A stretch of 64,000 bases of DNA from Oryzomicrobium terrae (GTDB taxonomy: Bacteria; Pseudomonadota; Gammaproteobacteria; Burkholderiales; Rhodocyclaceae): positions 806,001 through 870,000 of the forward strand of contig NZ_CP022579.1 of assembly GCF_008274805.1 (NCBI RefSeq), written 5' to 3'. Below are positions 36,524 through 47,120 of this stretch, in pieces. The notes beneath the pieces were generated by a model. That model was not told the origin of the DNA. It saw nothing but the letters and a program-made list of their open reading frames with translations, and did no database searches. A program made the translations under genes and the position numbers. The first letter of the stretch is position 1, and each line of letters opens with the position of its first letter.

Positions 36524-37248
36524 GGAGTGTAGGGCGAAAGTAAATTTCGGAACGATTTTACCGAACCTTCTTGGGCGGCGGCGGGGGGCGGTGCTGGCTC
36601 AGTATTGGGGGGGGCGGTGGGGGGAGGGGGCGCTTCCGTTGCGGGCGGGCTCGCTTGAGGGGCTGGCGAAGCGATGCGTGGCGGAGTGCTGGTGCTGCCT
36701 GGGCGACGCGGAAGAGCGGAATTACTTTTGGCTGTGCTGGCCTGTTTAGCCTTGGCGGCTTGGGTCAGGCGTTCTTTTTCTTCTTCCGGCAGGTTTTCAT
36801 ATTCCTGCCATTTTTGCAGCACCGCTTCCCTTTTTTCAGGAGGGAGGCGGCTGAGCGAGGCGAACTTGTTGCGGGCGTCCCGTCGTTGCTGGGGGGTGAG
36901 TTCCACCCACTCGCGCATCCGGGCCTGGACGCGTTCTTGCTCTTTGGTGCTCATACGTGCATAGCGTTCGGCAATGCCGAGCCATTTTTTACGCCGCACG
37001 TTCTCCATCGCGTCCCATTCGTTGACCAGCGGCGCCAGGATACGGTGCTGCTCCGCGCTGAGCTGCCCCCAGGTGGGTTGGCTGGGGGTGACAACACCCG
37101 CCGCCGGCGAGGCATTAGTCACGGCCGGTACGCTTTGCGGCACAGGAGGTACTGCTTCCTTGTGTCGGATTCCCCATGTCACCAGGCCGGCCACGCCGGC
37201 GGCGATACAGGCGCCGATTACTGCTCGCTTGAACTGCCGTGAAGCCAT
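36520..37248 (-). CDS. DUF3106 protein
   Basis: A 242-aa protein with an N-terminal membrane anchor (about 8-27) and a helical domain rich in charged residues (about 58-165), with LAPLVNEWDAMENVRRKKWL, YARMSTKEQERVQ and LTPQQRRDARNKF. This is the DUF3106 pattern, likely periplasmic. The last 70 residues are proline/alanine-rich low complexity. It overlaps the upstream DUF3619 gene by 31 bases and the RDD gene by four. The function is unknown; the family regularly sits in this operon, suggesting work with the sigma factor. Confidence 0.85.
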   Translation of the reverse strand: MASRQFKRAVIGACIAAGVAGLVTWGIRHKEAVPPVPQSVPAVTNASPAAGVVTPSQPTWGQLSAEQHRILAPLVNEWDAMENVRRKKWLGIAERYARMSTKEQERVQARMREWVELTPQQRRDARNKFASLSRLPPEKREAVLQKWQEYENLPEEEKERLTQAAKAKQASTAKSNSALPRRPGSTSTPPRIASPAPQASPPATEAPPPPTAPPNTEPAPPPAAAQEGSVKSFRNLLSPYTP

Positions 37249-37595
37249 GCGTCGAAACCCTTGTCGAGGTAGGCGCTAACGGGCAGGTCGTCGGCCAGCA
37301 GGGCGCTGTCCACGTCTTCCAGGTCGCTTAGGGAGTTCTGGGCCTGCCAGTAGAAACCGGTGGCCAGGACGAGCAGCAACACCAGGGCGGCTAGCCAGGG
37401 GGCGAGCTGTGCCTTGTTGTCGTTGAATACGCCAGCCAAGCCGGCGAGCCGGCTCGCTTGTACGGTGACCCGCTTTTGCCGGGCAAGGGCTTGGTGGCGC
37501 ATAGCGCTCAAGCGGGAGGCGGTGGTAGGGTCGAATTGGCGCAGCCCGCCGTCCAGCGTCTGGGCGACGCGACGGGCAAATTGTGTTTCATTCAT
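37218..37595 (-). CDS. DUF3619 single-pass membrane protein (possible sigma-linked factor)
   Basis: A 125-aa protein with a cytoplasmic N-terminal part (about 1-65), one membrane helix (about 70-85, LAALVLLLVLATGFYW) and a short periplasmic tail with LLADDLPVSAYLDKGF. DUF3619 genes follow an ECF-like sigma gene in Betaproteobacteria. Position and topology resemble an anti-sigma factor, but that role is inference. Its ATG overlaps the sigma stop codon (ATGA). Confidence 0.82.
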   Translation of the reverse strand: MNETQFARRVAQTLDGGLRQFDPTTASRLSAMRHQALARQKRVTVQASRLAGLAGVFNDNKAQLAPWLAALVLLLVLATGFYWQAQNSLSDLEDVDSALLADDLPVSAYLDKGFDAWLHGSSSEQ

Positions 37596-38152
37596 AAGGT
37601 GATTCCTTTGGCCTTGAGAGCGGCCGCCAGGGTATGGGTGGCGCGGGAACAGTGGGTTTTGACGCTTCCTTCGGAGCAGCCCATGGCGGCGGCGGTTTCG
37701 GCAACATCTAACTCCTCCCAGTAACGCATGAGGAAGGCTTCCCGTTGACGTGGCGGTAGCTTGGCCAATTCAGCTTCGATGGCGGCGATGACCTGGCCTT
37801 GGGTGAAGCGGCTTTCGGGGGTTTCCTGGGTGTTCGCCCCGCTATTGCCACCCATGGTTTCCAAGGGGTCACTGCCTTCGTCGTCGGGCGCCAGGGACGA
37901 CAGCAGGGTGGTCCAAGTGTTGCGTACCTTGGAGCGACGGAAATAATCGCGGATGCCGTTCTGCAGAATGCGTTGGAAGAGCATAGGCAGCTCTTCCGCG
38001 GGGCGGTCGCCGTAACTTTCCGCCAGTTTAAGCATGGCGTCCTGAACGAGGTCGAGGGCCGTTTCCTCATTCTGGGTGCCGAACAGGGCCTGCTTGAAGG
38101 CCCGGCGCTCCACCGAAGCGAGAAAGTCGGACAGTTCCTGTGGGGTGGCCAG
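37592..38152 (-). CDS. ECF-like RNA polymerase sigma factor, probably starting at CTG
   Basis: A sigma-70 family regulator of ECF size. Region 2 includes DLVQDAMLKLAESY and LLFQRILQNGIRDYFRR; region 4 has LPPRQREAFLMRYWEELDV and the helix-turn-helix ETAAAMGCSEGSVKTHCSR. The first ATG/GTG/TTG is GTG 38111-38113, which would remove the start of region 2. The frame stays open upstream, and CTG 38150-38152 gives (M)ATPQELSDFLASVERRAF, as expected for the family; GAGGT stands six bases before it. I therefore place the start at this CTG, giving 186 aa. It heads an operon with DUF3619, DUF3106 and RDD genes. Confidence 0.82.
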   Translation of the reverse strand: MATPQELSDFLASVERRAFKQALFGTQNEETALDLVQDAMLKLAESYGDRPAEELPMLFQRILQNGIRDYFRRSKVRNTWTTLLSSLAPDDEGSDPLETMGGNSGANTQETPESRFTQGQVIAAIEAELAKLPPRQREAFLMRYWEELDVAETAAAMGCSEGSVKTHCSRATHTLAAALKAKGITL

Positions 38153-38557
38153 AAGATACCTCGAAGTGGGACGGAAGGCGGTGGGGCAGATTGGTCGCGC
38201 GGAGGCTTGCGGCGAGGCCCGGGGCTCCCCCCTTAAGCCTTGACCAATCGCGGGGGAGTCAGTAATTTAGCGGACTTTTCCGCCCTTGCCGAGCGCATCT
38301 GTGCAGGGGCGGATGGATGAGACGAATGTTGCACGCGGCGTGGCATGCCTGCTGCGGACAAAATGCTCGTTTTCTCTTCCCGCCCGGACTGTGCTCGCTT
38401 GTTGGCAGCAGCCGGGCGGCGACCAGCTCCATCAAACCGTCCGTTGCGCGGGCGTTGTGGTTGCTGGTCCGCAAGGCAGGCTGCGCGCGACGGGTGAATC
38501 GGATTCCCGGCTCGCATGGCATATAGAACACAGGCAACAGGCACTCAGGGTAAGGCA
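38153..38557. other. Intergenic leader region between the sigma operon and ilvI
   Basis: About 400 bases without a convincing gene. It must contain the divergent promoters. Toward ilvI there are possible stems: GCGGA-CTTT-TCCGC (38270-38283) and GACCAGC (38420-38426) with GCTGGTC (38462-38468). I found no leader peptide with runs of Val/Leu/Ile codons and no T-run terminator. Control of ilvI by an RNA element here is possible but unproven. Confidence 0.4.
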
Positions 38558-40276
38558 ATGCAAATCACCGGCGCGGAAATTGTAATCAGGTGCCTCCAGG
38601 AAGAAAAGGTCGAGCATGTGTTCGGCTATCCCGGCGGCGCGGTGCTTCACCTCTATGACGCCCTGTTCCAGCAGGATCAGGTCAAGCACATTCTGGTGCG
38701 CCACGAGCAGGCTGCGGTACATGCGGCCGATGCCTATTCACGCTCGTCCCAGAAGGTCGGCGTGGCCCTGGTGACCTCGGGCCCGGGTGCGACCAATGCC
38801 GTGACCGGCATTGCCACGGCCTATATGGATTCGATCCCCCTGGTGATCATCTCCGGTCAGGTGCCTACTGCGGCGATCGGTCTGGATGCCTTCCAGGAAG
38901 TGGATACCGTCGGTATCACCCGGCCCTGCGTCAAGCACAATTTCCTGGTCAAGGACGTGCGCGACATCGCCGATACCATCAAGAAGGCCTTCTATCTGGC
39001 CCGTACCGGCCGTCCCGGCCCGGTGTTGGTGGATATCCCCAAGGACATCACGGCCCAGAGTGCCGAGTTCGAGTATCCGAAGTCGGTGCAGATGCGCTCC
39101 TACAATCCGATTGTCAAAGGCCATCTGGGGCAGATCAAGAAGGCAGCGCAATTGCTGCTCGAAGCCAAGCGGCCGATGATCTACGTGGGCGGCGGGGTGA
39201 TCCTGTCCGATTCTGCGGCCAAGCTGACGTCCCTGGCCAAACGCCTCGGTTTCCCAGTGACCCAGACCCTGATGGGGTTGGGCTCCTTCCCGGCTTCCGA
39301 TGCCCAGAATCTGGGCATGCTCGGCATGCACGGCACCTACGAAGCCAACATGGCGATGCAGCACTGTGACGTGCTGCTCGCTGTCGGCGCCCGTTTCGAC
39401 GATCGGGTGATCGGCAATCCGGCGCACTTTTCCCAGGTGCCGCGCAAGATCGTGCACATCGACATCGACCCCTCGTCGATCTCGAAGCGGGTCAAGGTGG
39501 ATGTCCCCATCGTCGGCAATGTGCCCGATGTGCTCGATGAGTTGCACAAGCTTCTCGACGAGCAGGACAAGGCTGGTGCCAAGACCGACCCGGCTGTGGC
39601 CGAGTGGTGGAAAACCATCGCCGAATGGCGCGCCCGGGACTGCATGAGCTACAAGCCGAACGGTGCTGCGATCATGCCCCAGTCGGTGATCCAGGCTCTG
39701 CATCAGGTCACCCGGGGTGAGGCCTTCGTCACCTCCGACGTGGGCCAGCACCAGATGTGGGCGGCCCAGTACTACAAGTTCGACCAACCGCGGCGCTGGA
39801 TCAACTCCGGTGGCCTGGGCACCATGGGCGTGGGCCTGCCCTACGCTATGGGCGTTTCCTTCGCCCATCCGGGGGCCACGGTGGCCTGTGTCACCGGCGA
39901 GGCGTCGATCCAGATGAACATTCAGGAACTGTCGACGTGCAAGCAGTTCCGCCTGCCGATCAAGGTGGTGAACCTCAATAACCGCTATCTGGGCATGGTC
40001 CGCCAGTGGCAGGAGATGTTCCACGGCAGCCGCTACTCCGAGTCCTACATGGATTCACTGCCCGACTTCGTCAAGCTGGCCGAGGCCTATGGCCACGTCG
40101 GCCTGCGCGTTGAGCGGCCGGAAGACCTGATGCCGGCCATGGAGTTAGCCTTCTCCGACAAGCACAAGAACGACTTCGTCTTCCTCGACGTGCTGACCGA
40201 CCAGACCGCCAACGTGTTCCCCATGATCGCCGCGGGCAAGGGCCTGTCGGAAATGATCCTGGCCGAAGACCTGTAA
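38558..40276 (+). CDS. ilvI: Acetolactate synthase, large (catalytic) subunit
   Basis: The TPP- and FAD-dependent first common enzyme of valine/leucine/isoleucine synthesis, 572 aa. Visible are the N-terminal TPP half with FGYPGGAVLHLYDAL and RHEQAAVHAADAY (activating Glu), TSGPGATN, the FAD-domain GVGARFDDRV-like segment AVGARFDDRVIG, and the C-terminal TPP-Mg motif GEASIQMNIQELST to NNRYLGMVRQWQ. ATG 38558 is the family start. ilvH follows after 10 bases, so it is the feedback-regulated biosynthetic isozyme. Confidence 0.96.
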   Translation: MQITGAEIVIRCLQEEKVEHVFGYPGGAVLHLYDALFQQDQVKHILVRHEQAAVHAADAYSRSSQKVGVALVTSGPGATNAVTGIATAYMDSIPLVIISGQVPTAAIGLDAFQEVDTVGITRPCVKHNFLVKDVRDIADTIKKAFYLARTGRPGPVLVDIPKDITAQSAEFEYPKSVQMRSYNPIVKGHLGQIKKAAQLLLEAKRPMIYVGGGVILSDSAAKLTSLAKRLGFPVTQTLMGLGSFPASDAQNLGMLGMHGTYEANMAMQHCDVLLAVGARFDDRVIGNPAHFSQVPRKIVHIDIDPSSISKRVKVDVPIVGNVPDVLDELHKLLDEQDKAGAKTDPAVAEWWKTIAEWRARDCMSYKPNGAAIMPQSVIQALHQVTRGEAFVTSDVGQHQMWAAQYYKFDQPRRWINSGGLGTMGVGLPYAMGVSFAHPGATVACVTGEASIQMNIQELSTCKQFRLPIKVVNLNNRYLGMVRQWQEMFHGSRYSESYMDSLPDFVKLAEAYGHVGLRVERPEDLMPAMELAFSDKHKNDFVFLDVLTDQTANVFPMIAAGKGLSEMILAEDL

Positions 40277-40286
40277 GGGGAACCCC

Positions 40287-41862
<1,576 letters not shown>

Positions 41863-41874
41863 TCAACGGGCATC

Positions 41875-41902
41875 GCGCCGCCAGGATGTATCCTGGCGGC
41901 GC
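41875..41902. terminator. Hairpin after ilvC
   Basis: A perfect 12-bp stem GCGCCGCCAGGA/TCCTGGCGGCGC with loop TGTA. It lacks a real T-run (CCTTGCC follows), so it may only attenuate read-through into psd. Confidence 0.5.
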
Positions 41903-41959
41903 CCTTGCCTTGGGCGGCGTCGGCAGCGACCCGCCCAATTCGTTTTTGTGGATATTGAA

Positions 41960-42610
41960 ATGAACAACTACCCCCACCCCCTCATCGCCCGTGAAGGTTG
42001 GCCCTTCCTTGCCGGCATCGTCATCATTTCCGTGGTGGCCACCGTTTTTGCCGGTTTTGCCTGGGCGATCCCGCTGTGGATCCTGTCGCTCTTCGTCCTC
42101 CAGTTCTTCCGTGATCCCGCCCGTGCCATCGCCGGCGGCGACAACAGCAAGACCGTGGTGGCGCCCGCCGACGGCCGCATCGTGGCGGTGGAAAAGGTGC
42201 AGGACCCCTACCTGAACCGGGAAGCCCTCAAAGTCTCCGTGTTCATGAACGTCTTCAACGTCCATTCCAACCGCAGCCCGGTGGATGGCGACGTGCAGCG
42301 CAAGTGGTATAACCCGGGCGCGTTCGTGAACGCCGCCCTGGACAAGGCCTCGGTGGAAAACGAACGCTGCGCCCTGCACATTCGTACCAAGACTGGCCAG
42401 GACGTGACCTGCGTACAGGTGGCCGGCCTGGTGGCGCGGCGCATTCTCAACTACGTGGATAGCGGCAAGACCCTTGCCCGCGGCGAGCGTTACGGCTTCA
42501 TCCGTTTCGGCTCCCGGGTCGATGTCTACCTGCCCCTGGACGCCCGGGTGAAGGCGGTCATCGGCGAAAAAGTGTATGCTTCCTCCACCGTTCTCGCAGA
42601 GCTGGCCTGA
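41960..42610 (+). CDS. psd: Phosphatidylserine decarboxylase (archaetidylserine/PSD-A type)
   Basis: Makes phosphatidylethanolamine from phosphatidylserine. The 216-aa protein is the short PSD-A type: membrane helices at about 15-50, [14 protein letters not shown] with its catalytic His, and the self-cleavage site RFGSRVD, whose serine becomes the pyruvoyl group. [14 protein letters not shown] at ATG 41960 is the family start; a GTG four codons earlier is less likely. The product of pssA, encoded next, is its substrate. Confidence 0.95.
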   Translation: MNNYPHPLIAREGWPFLAGIVIISVVATVFAGFAWAIPLWILSLFVLQFFRDPARAIAGGDNSKTVVAPADGRIVAVEKVQDPYLNREALKVSVFMNVFNVHSNRSPVDGDVQRKWYNPGAFVNAALDKASVENERCALHIRTKTGQDVTCVQVAGLVARRILNYVDSGKTLARGERYGFIRFGSRVDVYLPLDARVKAVIGEKVYASSTVLAELA

Positions 42611-42643
42611 CCGGTCGCCGGTCAGCACCGCCGTATAAGATCC

Positions 42644-43387
42644 ATGCCTGACATCAAACCGCGCAAGACGCTCTTCAATCCCGAGCTGAAGCGCCGCGGT
42701 ATCTACGTCCTCCCCAACCTGTTTACCACTGCCGCGCTGTTCGCCGGCTTCTACGCCATCGTCCAGGCCATGAACGGCCAATTCGAACAGGCGTCCATGG
42801 CCATCTTCATCGCCATGGTGCTGGATGGGCTGGATGGCCGGGTGGCGCGCCTGACCCGCACCCAGAGCGCTTTCGGCGCCGAGTACGACTCCCTCTCCGA
42901 CATGGTCTCCTTCGGCGTCGCTCCGGCGCTGGTGGCCTATGAGTGGGCGCTGCGCCCCCTGGGCAAGTGGGGCTGGATCGCCGCCTTCGTCTATTGCGTC
43001 GGCGCCGCCCTGCGCCTGGCCCGCTTCAACACCACCCTGGAAGTGATCGACAAGCGCTACTTCCAGGGGCTGCCCTCGCCGGCGGCGGCGGCCCTGGTGG
43101 CGGGCTTTGTCTGGCTGATGATCGACATCGGCGTTGATCCGGCCAGCCTGCGCTGGGTGGCCTTGGTCATTACCGCCTTTGCCGGCCTGACCATGATCTC
43201 CAACTTCCGCTACTACAGCTTCAAGGACATCAACCTGCGCAAGAGCGTGCCGTTCATCGTCATCGCCGCCATTGCCCTGGGTTTTGTCCTGGTCTCAAGC
43301 TATCCTCCGGGAGTGCTGTTCGCCCTCTTCGTCGTCTATGCGCTGTCGGGCTACGTGCTCGCCTGCGGGCGCCTAATCCGGCGCTGA
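42644..43387 (+). CDS. pssA: CDP-diacylglycerol-serine O-phosphatidyltransferase
   Basis: Makes phosphatidylserine from CDP-diacylglycerol and serine. The 247-aa membrane protein carries the CDP-alcohol phosphotransferase motif DGLDGRVARLTRTQSAFG followed by EYDSLSD (D-G-x2-A-R-x8-G-x3-D-x3-D), about residues 61-85, and about eight helices. Paired with psd 33 bases upstream, it completes the phosphatidylethanolamine pathway. In related genomes leuA commonly follows; here it does not. Confidence 0.95.
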   Translation: MPDIKPRKTLFNPELKRRGIYVLPNLFTTAALFAGFYAIVQAMNGQFEQASMAIFIAMVLDGLDGRVARLTRTQSAFGAEYDSLSDMVSFGVAPALVAYEWALRPLGKWGWIAAFVYCVGAALRLARFNTTLEVIDKRYFQGLPSPAAAALVAGFVWLMIDIGVDPASLRWVALVITAFAGLTMISNFRYYSFKDINLRKSVPFIVIAAIALGFVLVSSYPPGVLFALFVVYALSGYVLACGRLIRR

Positions 43388-43744
43388 CCGTGCCGCGGCG
43401 GGTGTGCCTGGGCATGCCTGCTGTGCGCTGTTTCACTTACCCGCGTTTGTCCCCAGCGCAGCGGCGGATGCTCCACACCCTGCGTATCCTGTAAATCCTG
43501 GGCGGCCTCGCCGCCTCCGTATCACCCGCTGCCGGACCGGCACGGCCCTGCCATTGCCCCCTTGCCCGGGCATGGGCGAGGGCCATATGCCGTACCGGCT
43601 TGCCGGCGGGCTTCTGCGGCATCTCAGTGTGCCGTTCCCGAGCGTTTTCATGCGCTCCAGCCTGCCGGCTCCCACCTGACAATCGCCCTGCTGCCTGGGG
43701 CCGGAAGGTTCGCCCTTCCGTCACCTGTTCAAGGAGGAGAGGTC
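43388..43744 (+). other. Intergenic region before the antiporter cluster
   Basis: There is no gene that I can support. Two hairpins are visible: GGCGGC-CTC-GCCGCC (43501-43515) and CGGAAGG-TTCGC-CCTTCCG (43702-43720), the second ending 12 bases before the ribosome site AAGGAGGAGA (43731-43740). No known riboswitch signature was recognised. This gap is the left edge of the block that separates pssA from leuA. Confidence 0.45.
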
Positions 43745-44962
43745 ATGAACGGCACTTTCTTGTCCCCCCTGCTGGCCGACGGCCTGGCCTGGTTCGAGGC
43801 CCCCGATCCGGTCATCCTGTTTGCCCTGACCCTGGTCTTTGCCGGGCTCGCCGGCGAATTCGTCTTCCGCTGGCTGCGCCTGCCGCGCATCACTGGCTAT
43901 GCCTTGATCGGCATTCTGATGGGAACCTCGGGTCTGGCGGAGGCCAATCCCCTCGACAGTGCTGCCCAAAACATCGTCACCGACATCGCCCTGGGCATCC
44001 TGCTCTTCGAACTGGGGAGCCGGGTGCGCCTGGCCTGGTTGCGCGCCAATCCCTGGCTGTTCGCCACCAGCCTGGCCGAGGCCGGGCTCACCGCCGTGGC
44101 CGTCCAGGCCGGCCTGGTCTGGTTTGGGGTGCCGGCGCCGGCGGCTGTCGCGGCCGGCTTGATCGCCATGTCCACTTCCCCGGCGGTGGTGATGCAGGTC
44201 ACCGCCGAGATCCGCTCCCAGGGCCAGGTCACCGAGCGTCTCTATGTGCTGACCGCGCTCAATGCCATCTACGCCGTGCTGGCGATGAAGTTCCTGGCCG
44301 GTTGGTGGGGCTTCGATACCTTCCACGACGGCGGCCGGGCCTTGCTCACCACCCTCTACCTGATTTCCGGCTCGCTGCTGATGGCAGCCCTGCTCGCCTG
44401 GGCGGTGCACCGCCTGACCCGGGCCCTGGATTTGCGCGAGGAACCCGGGGCCGCCGTGCTGTTCGGCCTGTTGCTGCTGACCTTTGCGGCCCTGCATCTG
44501 CTCGGCCTGCCGGCAGTGCTGGCGCCGCTGTTGGCCGGCATCCTGCTCAAGAACGTCGATCCCCGGCCGTGGCTGTGGCCGCGCCACTTCGGTACCGCCG
44601 GCGGCGTGTTGGTGCTGCTGCTGTTCGTGCTCGGCGGCGCCAACCTGCGTTGGGAGGATTTCTTTGCCGGCGGGCTGGCCGGCCTGGCCCTGGTGGGGGT
44701 GCGGGTGCTGGCCAAGGTGGTCGGGGTTTCCCTGTTTGCCCGGCCGAGCGGCCTGGGGCTGCGCCAATGTCTCGCTCTGGGAGTGGCGTTGAGCCCCTTC
44801 TCGGCCGTGGCCTTGGCCCTGGTGCTCGATTTTCGCGTCAGTCATCCGGACCTGGGGGCGGCCCTGGCGCCAGTGCTGCTGTCGGCCATGGCGGTGATGG
44901 AACTGCTCGGGCCCATTGCCACCCAGTGGTCCCTGCGTCTGGCCGGTGAAGTGCGGCGCTGA
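43745..44962 (+). CDS. Cation:proton antiporter (CPA2/Kef-like), without a regulatory domain
   Basis: A 405-aa membrane protein with about 12 helices in the monovalent cation:proton antiporter-2 fold. The segments RLPRITGYALIGILMG and DIALGILLFELGSRV match the Kef/NapA start, and MSTSPAVVMQV corresponds to the ion-binding helix region, where the usual Asp pair of other members is not obvious. No RCK/TrkA-N domain follows, unlike KefB/C. The strong ribosome site at 43731-43740 fixes the ATG. A YbdK-type ligase gene starts 92 bases downstream. Confidence 0.85.
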   Translation: MNGTFLSPLLADGLAWFEAPDPVILFALTLVFAGLAGEFVFRWLRLPRITGYALIGILMGTSGLAEANPLDSAAQNIVTDIALGILLFELGSRVRLAWLRANPWLFATSLAEAGLTAVAVQAGLVWFGVPAPAAVAAGLIAMSTSPAVVMQVTAEIRSQGQVTERLYVLTALNAIYAVLAMKFLAGWWGFDTFHDGGRALLTTLYLISGSLLMAALLAWAVHRLTRALDLREEPGAAVLFGLLLLTFAALHLLGLPAVLAPLLAGILLKNVDPRPWLWPRHFGTAGGVLVLLLFVLGGANLRWEDFFAGGLAGLALVGVRVLAKVVGVSLFARPSGLGLRQCLALGVALSPFSAVALALVLDFRVSHPDLGAALAPVLLSAMAVMELLGPIATQWSLRLAGEVRR

Positions 44963-45054
44963 GTTCCGGTGCTTGATCTGCTACCAGCTTCGGCCCGCCC
45001 GACCGTTTCACTTCGCCGCCATCGTCCACGCCCCGCCGCTTCGAGGAGAACGCC

Positions 45055-46188
45055 ATGAGCGCCAGCGACGCTGCCAATGCCTTGGGCTGTTTCGCCCAAT
45101 CGCGACCCCTGACCCTGGGGGTCGAACTGGAGTTGCAGATCGTCAATACCCACGACTACGATCTGGCGCCCTGCGCCGAGGATCTGCTGCGGGTGATCAA
45201 GCAACAAGGGGTGGCCGGCGACATCAAGCCGGAAATCACCGCCAGCATGATCGAGATCGCCACCGGCATCTGCGCCGACCATAGCCAGGTGCTCGCCGAG
45301 CTGGGCACTCTGCGCGACGGACTGGTGGCGGCGGCACGCAAGCTCAACGTGGGGCTGTGCGGCGGCGGTACCCACGCCTTTCAGGACTGGAGCGAGCGGC
45401 GCATTTTCGATACGCCCCGCTTCCACCAGATTTCCGAGTTGTACGGCTACCTGGCCAAGCAGTTCACCGTCTTCGGCCAGCACGTGCACATCGGCTGCCC
45501 GGGGCCGGACGAGGCCCTGGTGCTGCTCCACGGGCTGTCCCGCTACATCCCCCACTTCATCGCCCTGTCGGCCTCGTCGCCCTTCGTCCAGGGCCACGAC
45601 ACCGGCTTTCATTCGGCCCGCCTCAACTCGGTGTTCGCCTTTCCCCTGAGCGGCCGGGCGCCCTTCGTGCTGACCTGGGATGAGTTTTCCACCTTCTTCG
45701 CCAAGATGGCCGACACCCGGGTGGTGGCGAGCATGAAGGACTTCTACTGGGACATTCGCCCCAAGCCCGAGTACGGCACCATCGAGGTCCGGGTGATGGA
45801 CACGCCCCTGTCGATCGAGCGCGCCGCCATGCTGGCCGCCTACATCCAGTGCGTGGCCCGCTACCTGATGATCGAAAAACCCTTCCGTCCCGCCGAGGAC
45901 GACTACCTGGTCTACACCTTCAACCGCTTCCAGGCCTGTCGCTTCGGCCTGGAGGGCACCTTCGTGGACCCCAAGAGCGGCGAACACCGCACCGTGCGCG
46001 ACGACATCCTGGCCACTCTGGCGGCCCTGGAAACCCACGCCATGGAACTCAAGGCCGAGCAAGCCTGCCGTGAGGCCCGCCAGGTGGCCGAGAGCGGCGA
46101 GAACGACGCCACCTGGCTGCGCCGGGTGCTGGAGCATGAAGGCCAACTGCCGGAGATGGTGCGCCAGCAGTGCCTGCGCTGGCGCTGA
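45055..46188 (+). CDS. YbdK-family carboxylate-amine ligase (glutamate-cysteine ligase 2 type)
   Basis: A 377-aa ATP-dependent ligase of the GCS2 family. Visible motifs are [47 protein letters not shown] and [14 protein letters not shown], which form the glutamate and ATP site. E. coli YbdK has weak gamma-glutamyl-cysteine synthetase activity, and the natural amine substrate is often unknown. GAGGAG precedes the ATG. The next gene, 10 bases downstream, encodes a peptidase C26 enzyme of the kind that cleaves gamma-glutamyl amides. Confidence 0.9.
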   Translation: MSASDAANALGCFAQSRPLTLGVELELQIVNTHDYDLAPCAEDLLRVIKQQGVAGDIKPEITASMIEIATGICADHSQVLAELGTLRDGLVAAARKLNVGLCGGGTHAFQDWSERRIFDTPRFHQISELYGYLAKQFTVFGQHVHIGCPGPDEALVLLHGLSRYIPHFIALSASSPFVQGHDTGFHSARLNSVFAFPLSGRAPFVLTWDEFSTFFAKMADTRVVASMKDFYWDIRPKPEYGTIEVRVMDTPLSIERAAMLAAYIQCVARYLMIEKPFRPAEDDYLVYTFNRFQACRFGLEGTFVDPKSGEHRTVRDDILATLAALETHAMELKAEQACREARQVAESGENDATWLRRVLEHEGQLPEMVRQQCLRWR

Positions 46189-46198
46189 GGGCGGCGTC

Positions 46199-47023
46199 AT
46201 GAGCCATTCGCCAGCCACCGACCGGGCCCTGCGCATCGGTTTGTCGGCCCGGCTGATGCATCAGCCGCCGGCGGAACTGGGCTTTCCCGGCAAGACCCTG
46301 CAATACCTGGAGCAGTCGATCGCCCATTGGGTCATGTCCCGGGGTGCCGTCGCCCTGATGGTGCCGACCCTGGAGGCGGGCGGCGGCCTGGCGCGGCGCG
46401 GCATCTCGGTGGCCAAGGTCGTGGCCGCCCTGGACGGGTTGGTGCTGCAGGGCGGCACCGACGTCAGCCCGATCAGCTACGGTGAGGATCCCATTTCGCC
46501 GCTGTGGCCGGGCGACCGGGTGCGCGACCTGTACGAGATCGAACTGCTCTGGGAATTCATCATCCAGGGCAAACCGGTGCTGGGCATCTGCCGCGGCTGT
46601 CAGCTGATCAACGTGGCCATGGGCGGCACCCTGTATCAGGACATCGGCCTGCAGCATCCGGGGGCCCGGGACCACGTTGACGCGGGACTCTACGACCGCC
46701 TCGCCCACACCGTTGAAATCATGCCCGAATCGCGTCTGGCCGCGCTCTATGGCGGGCAGACCCAGGGGCGGGTGAACAGCATCCATCACCAGGCGGTCAA
46801 CCGCCTCGGCAACGATCTGGTGGTGGAGGCCCGTTGTCCCGACGACGGCATCGTCGAAGCCATCCGCTGGAAGGGGGCCGGCTACGTGGCCGGCTTCCAG
46901 TGGCACCCGGAATTCCACGCCGCCGCGCCGGACTTGCTCGACAACGGTCCGATCCTGCTCGATTTTCTCGCGGCCGCCGCAGGCGGCGACCCGGAACGCT
47001 TGGGGGAGGGGGCTAAACCCTAG
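46199..47023 (+). CDS. Peptidase C26 / gamma-glutamyl-gamma-aminobutyrate hydrolase-like class I amidotransferase
   Basis: A 274-aa class I glutamine-amidotransferase-like hydrolase. The nucleophile elbow GICRGCQLINVAMGG (Cys about residue 138), LQGGTDVSP and the His-Glu pair in FQWHPEFH complete the triad, as in PuuD. PuuD-type enzymes cleave gamma-glutamyl compounds. Ten bases after the YbdK-type ligase gene, it is very probably in one operon and may act on that ligase's product. Confidence 0.9.
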   Translation: MSHSPATDRALRIGLSARLMHQPPAELGFPGKTLQYLEQSIAHWVMSRGAVALMVPTLEAGGGLARRGISVAKVVAALDGLVLQGGTDVSPISYGEDPISPLWPGDRVRDLYEIELLWEFIIQGKPVLGICRGCQLINVAMGGTLYQDIGLQHPGARDHVDAGLYDRLAHTVEIMPESRLAALYGGQTQGRVNSIHHQAVNRLGNDLVVEARCPDDGIVEAIRWKGAGYVAGFQWHPEFHAAAPDLLDNGPILLDFLAAAAGGDPERLGEGAKP

Positions 47024-47038
47024 GCGGGGCGCGGAGTT

Positions 47039-47120
47039 TCAGAGGGTATGGCTGGAAAGGCTCGCCAATAAAGGCGCTCCAGCATGGCATCGTGGAGATG
47101 CCCTAGGGGCGCGGGGTTTC
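47039..47120. repeat. Dispersed repeat copy B (about 80 bp, imperfect)
   Basis: Shares AGAGGGTATG (47041-47050) and TAGGGGCGCGGGGTTT (47104-47119) with copy A at 12030-12113 in the same order and spacing class; the middle differs. Its right end overlaps the last codons of the histidine kinase gene. Confidence 0.5.

Noticed and set aside
38286-38585. Possible ilv leader peptide with the segment GVVVAGP
   Set aside because: Only three adjacent Val codons, a long ORF overlapping the ilvI start, no ribosome site at a suitable ATG and no terminator behind it.
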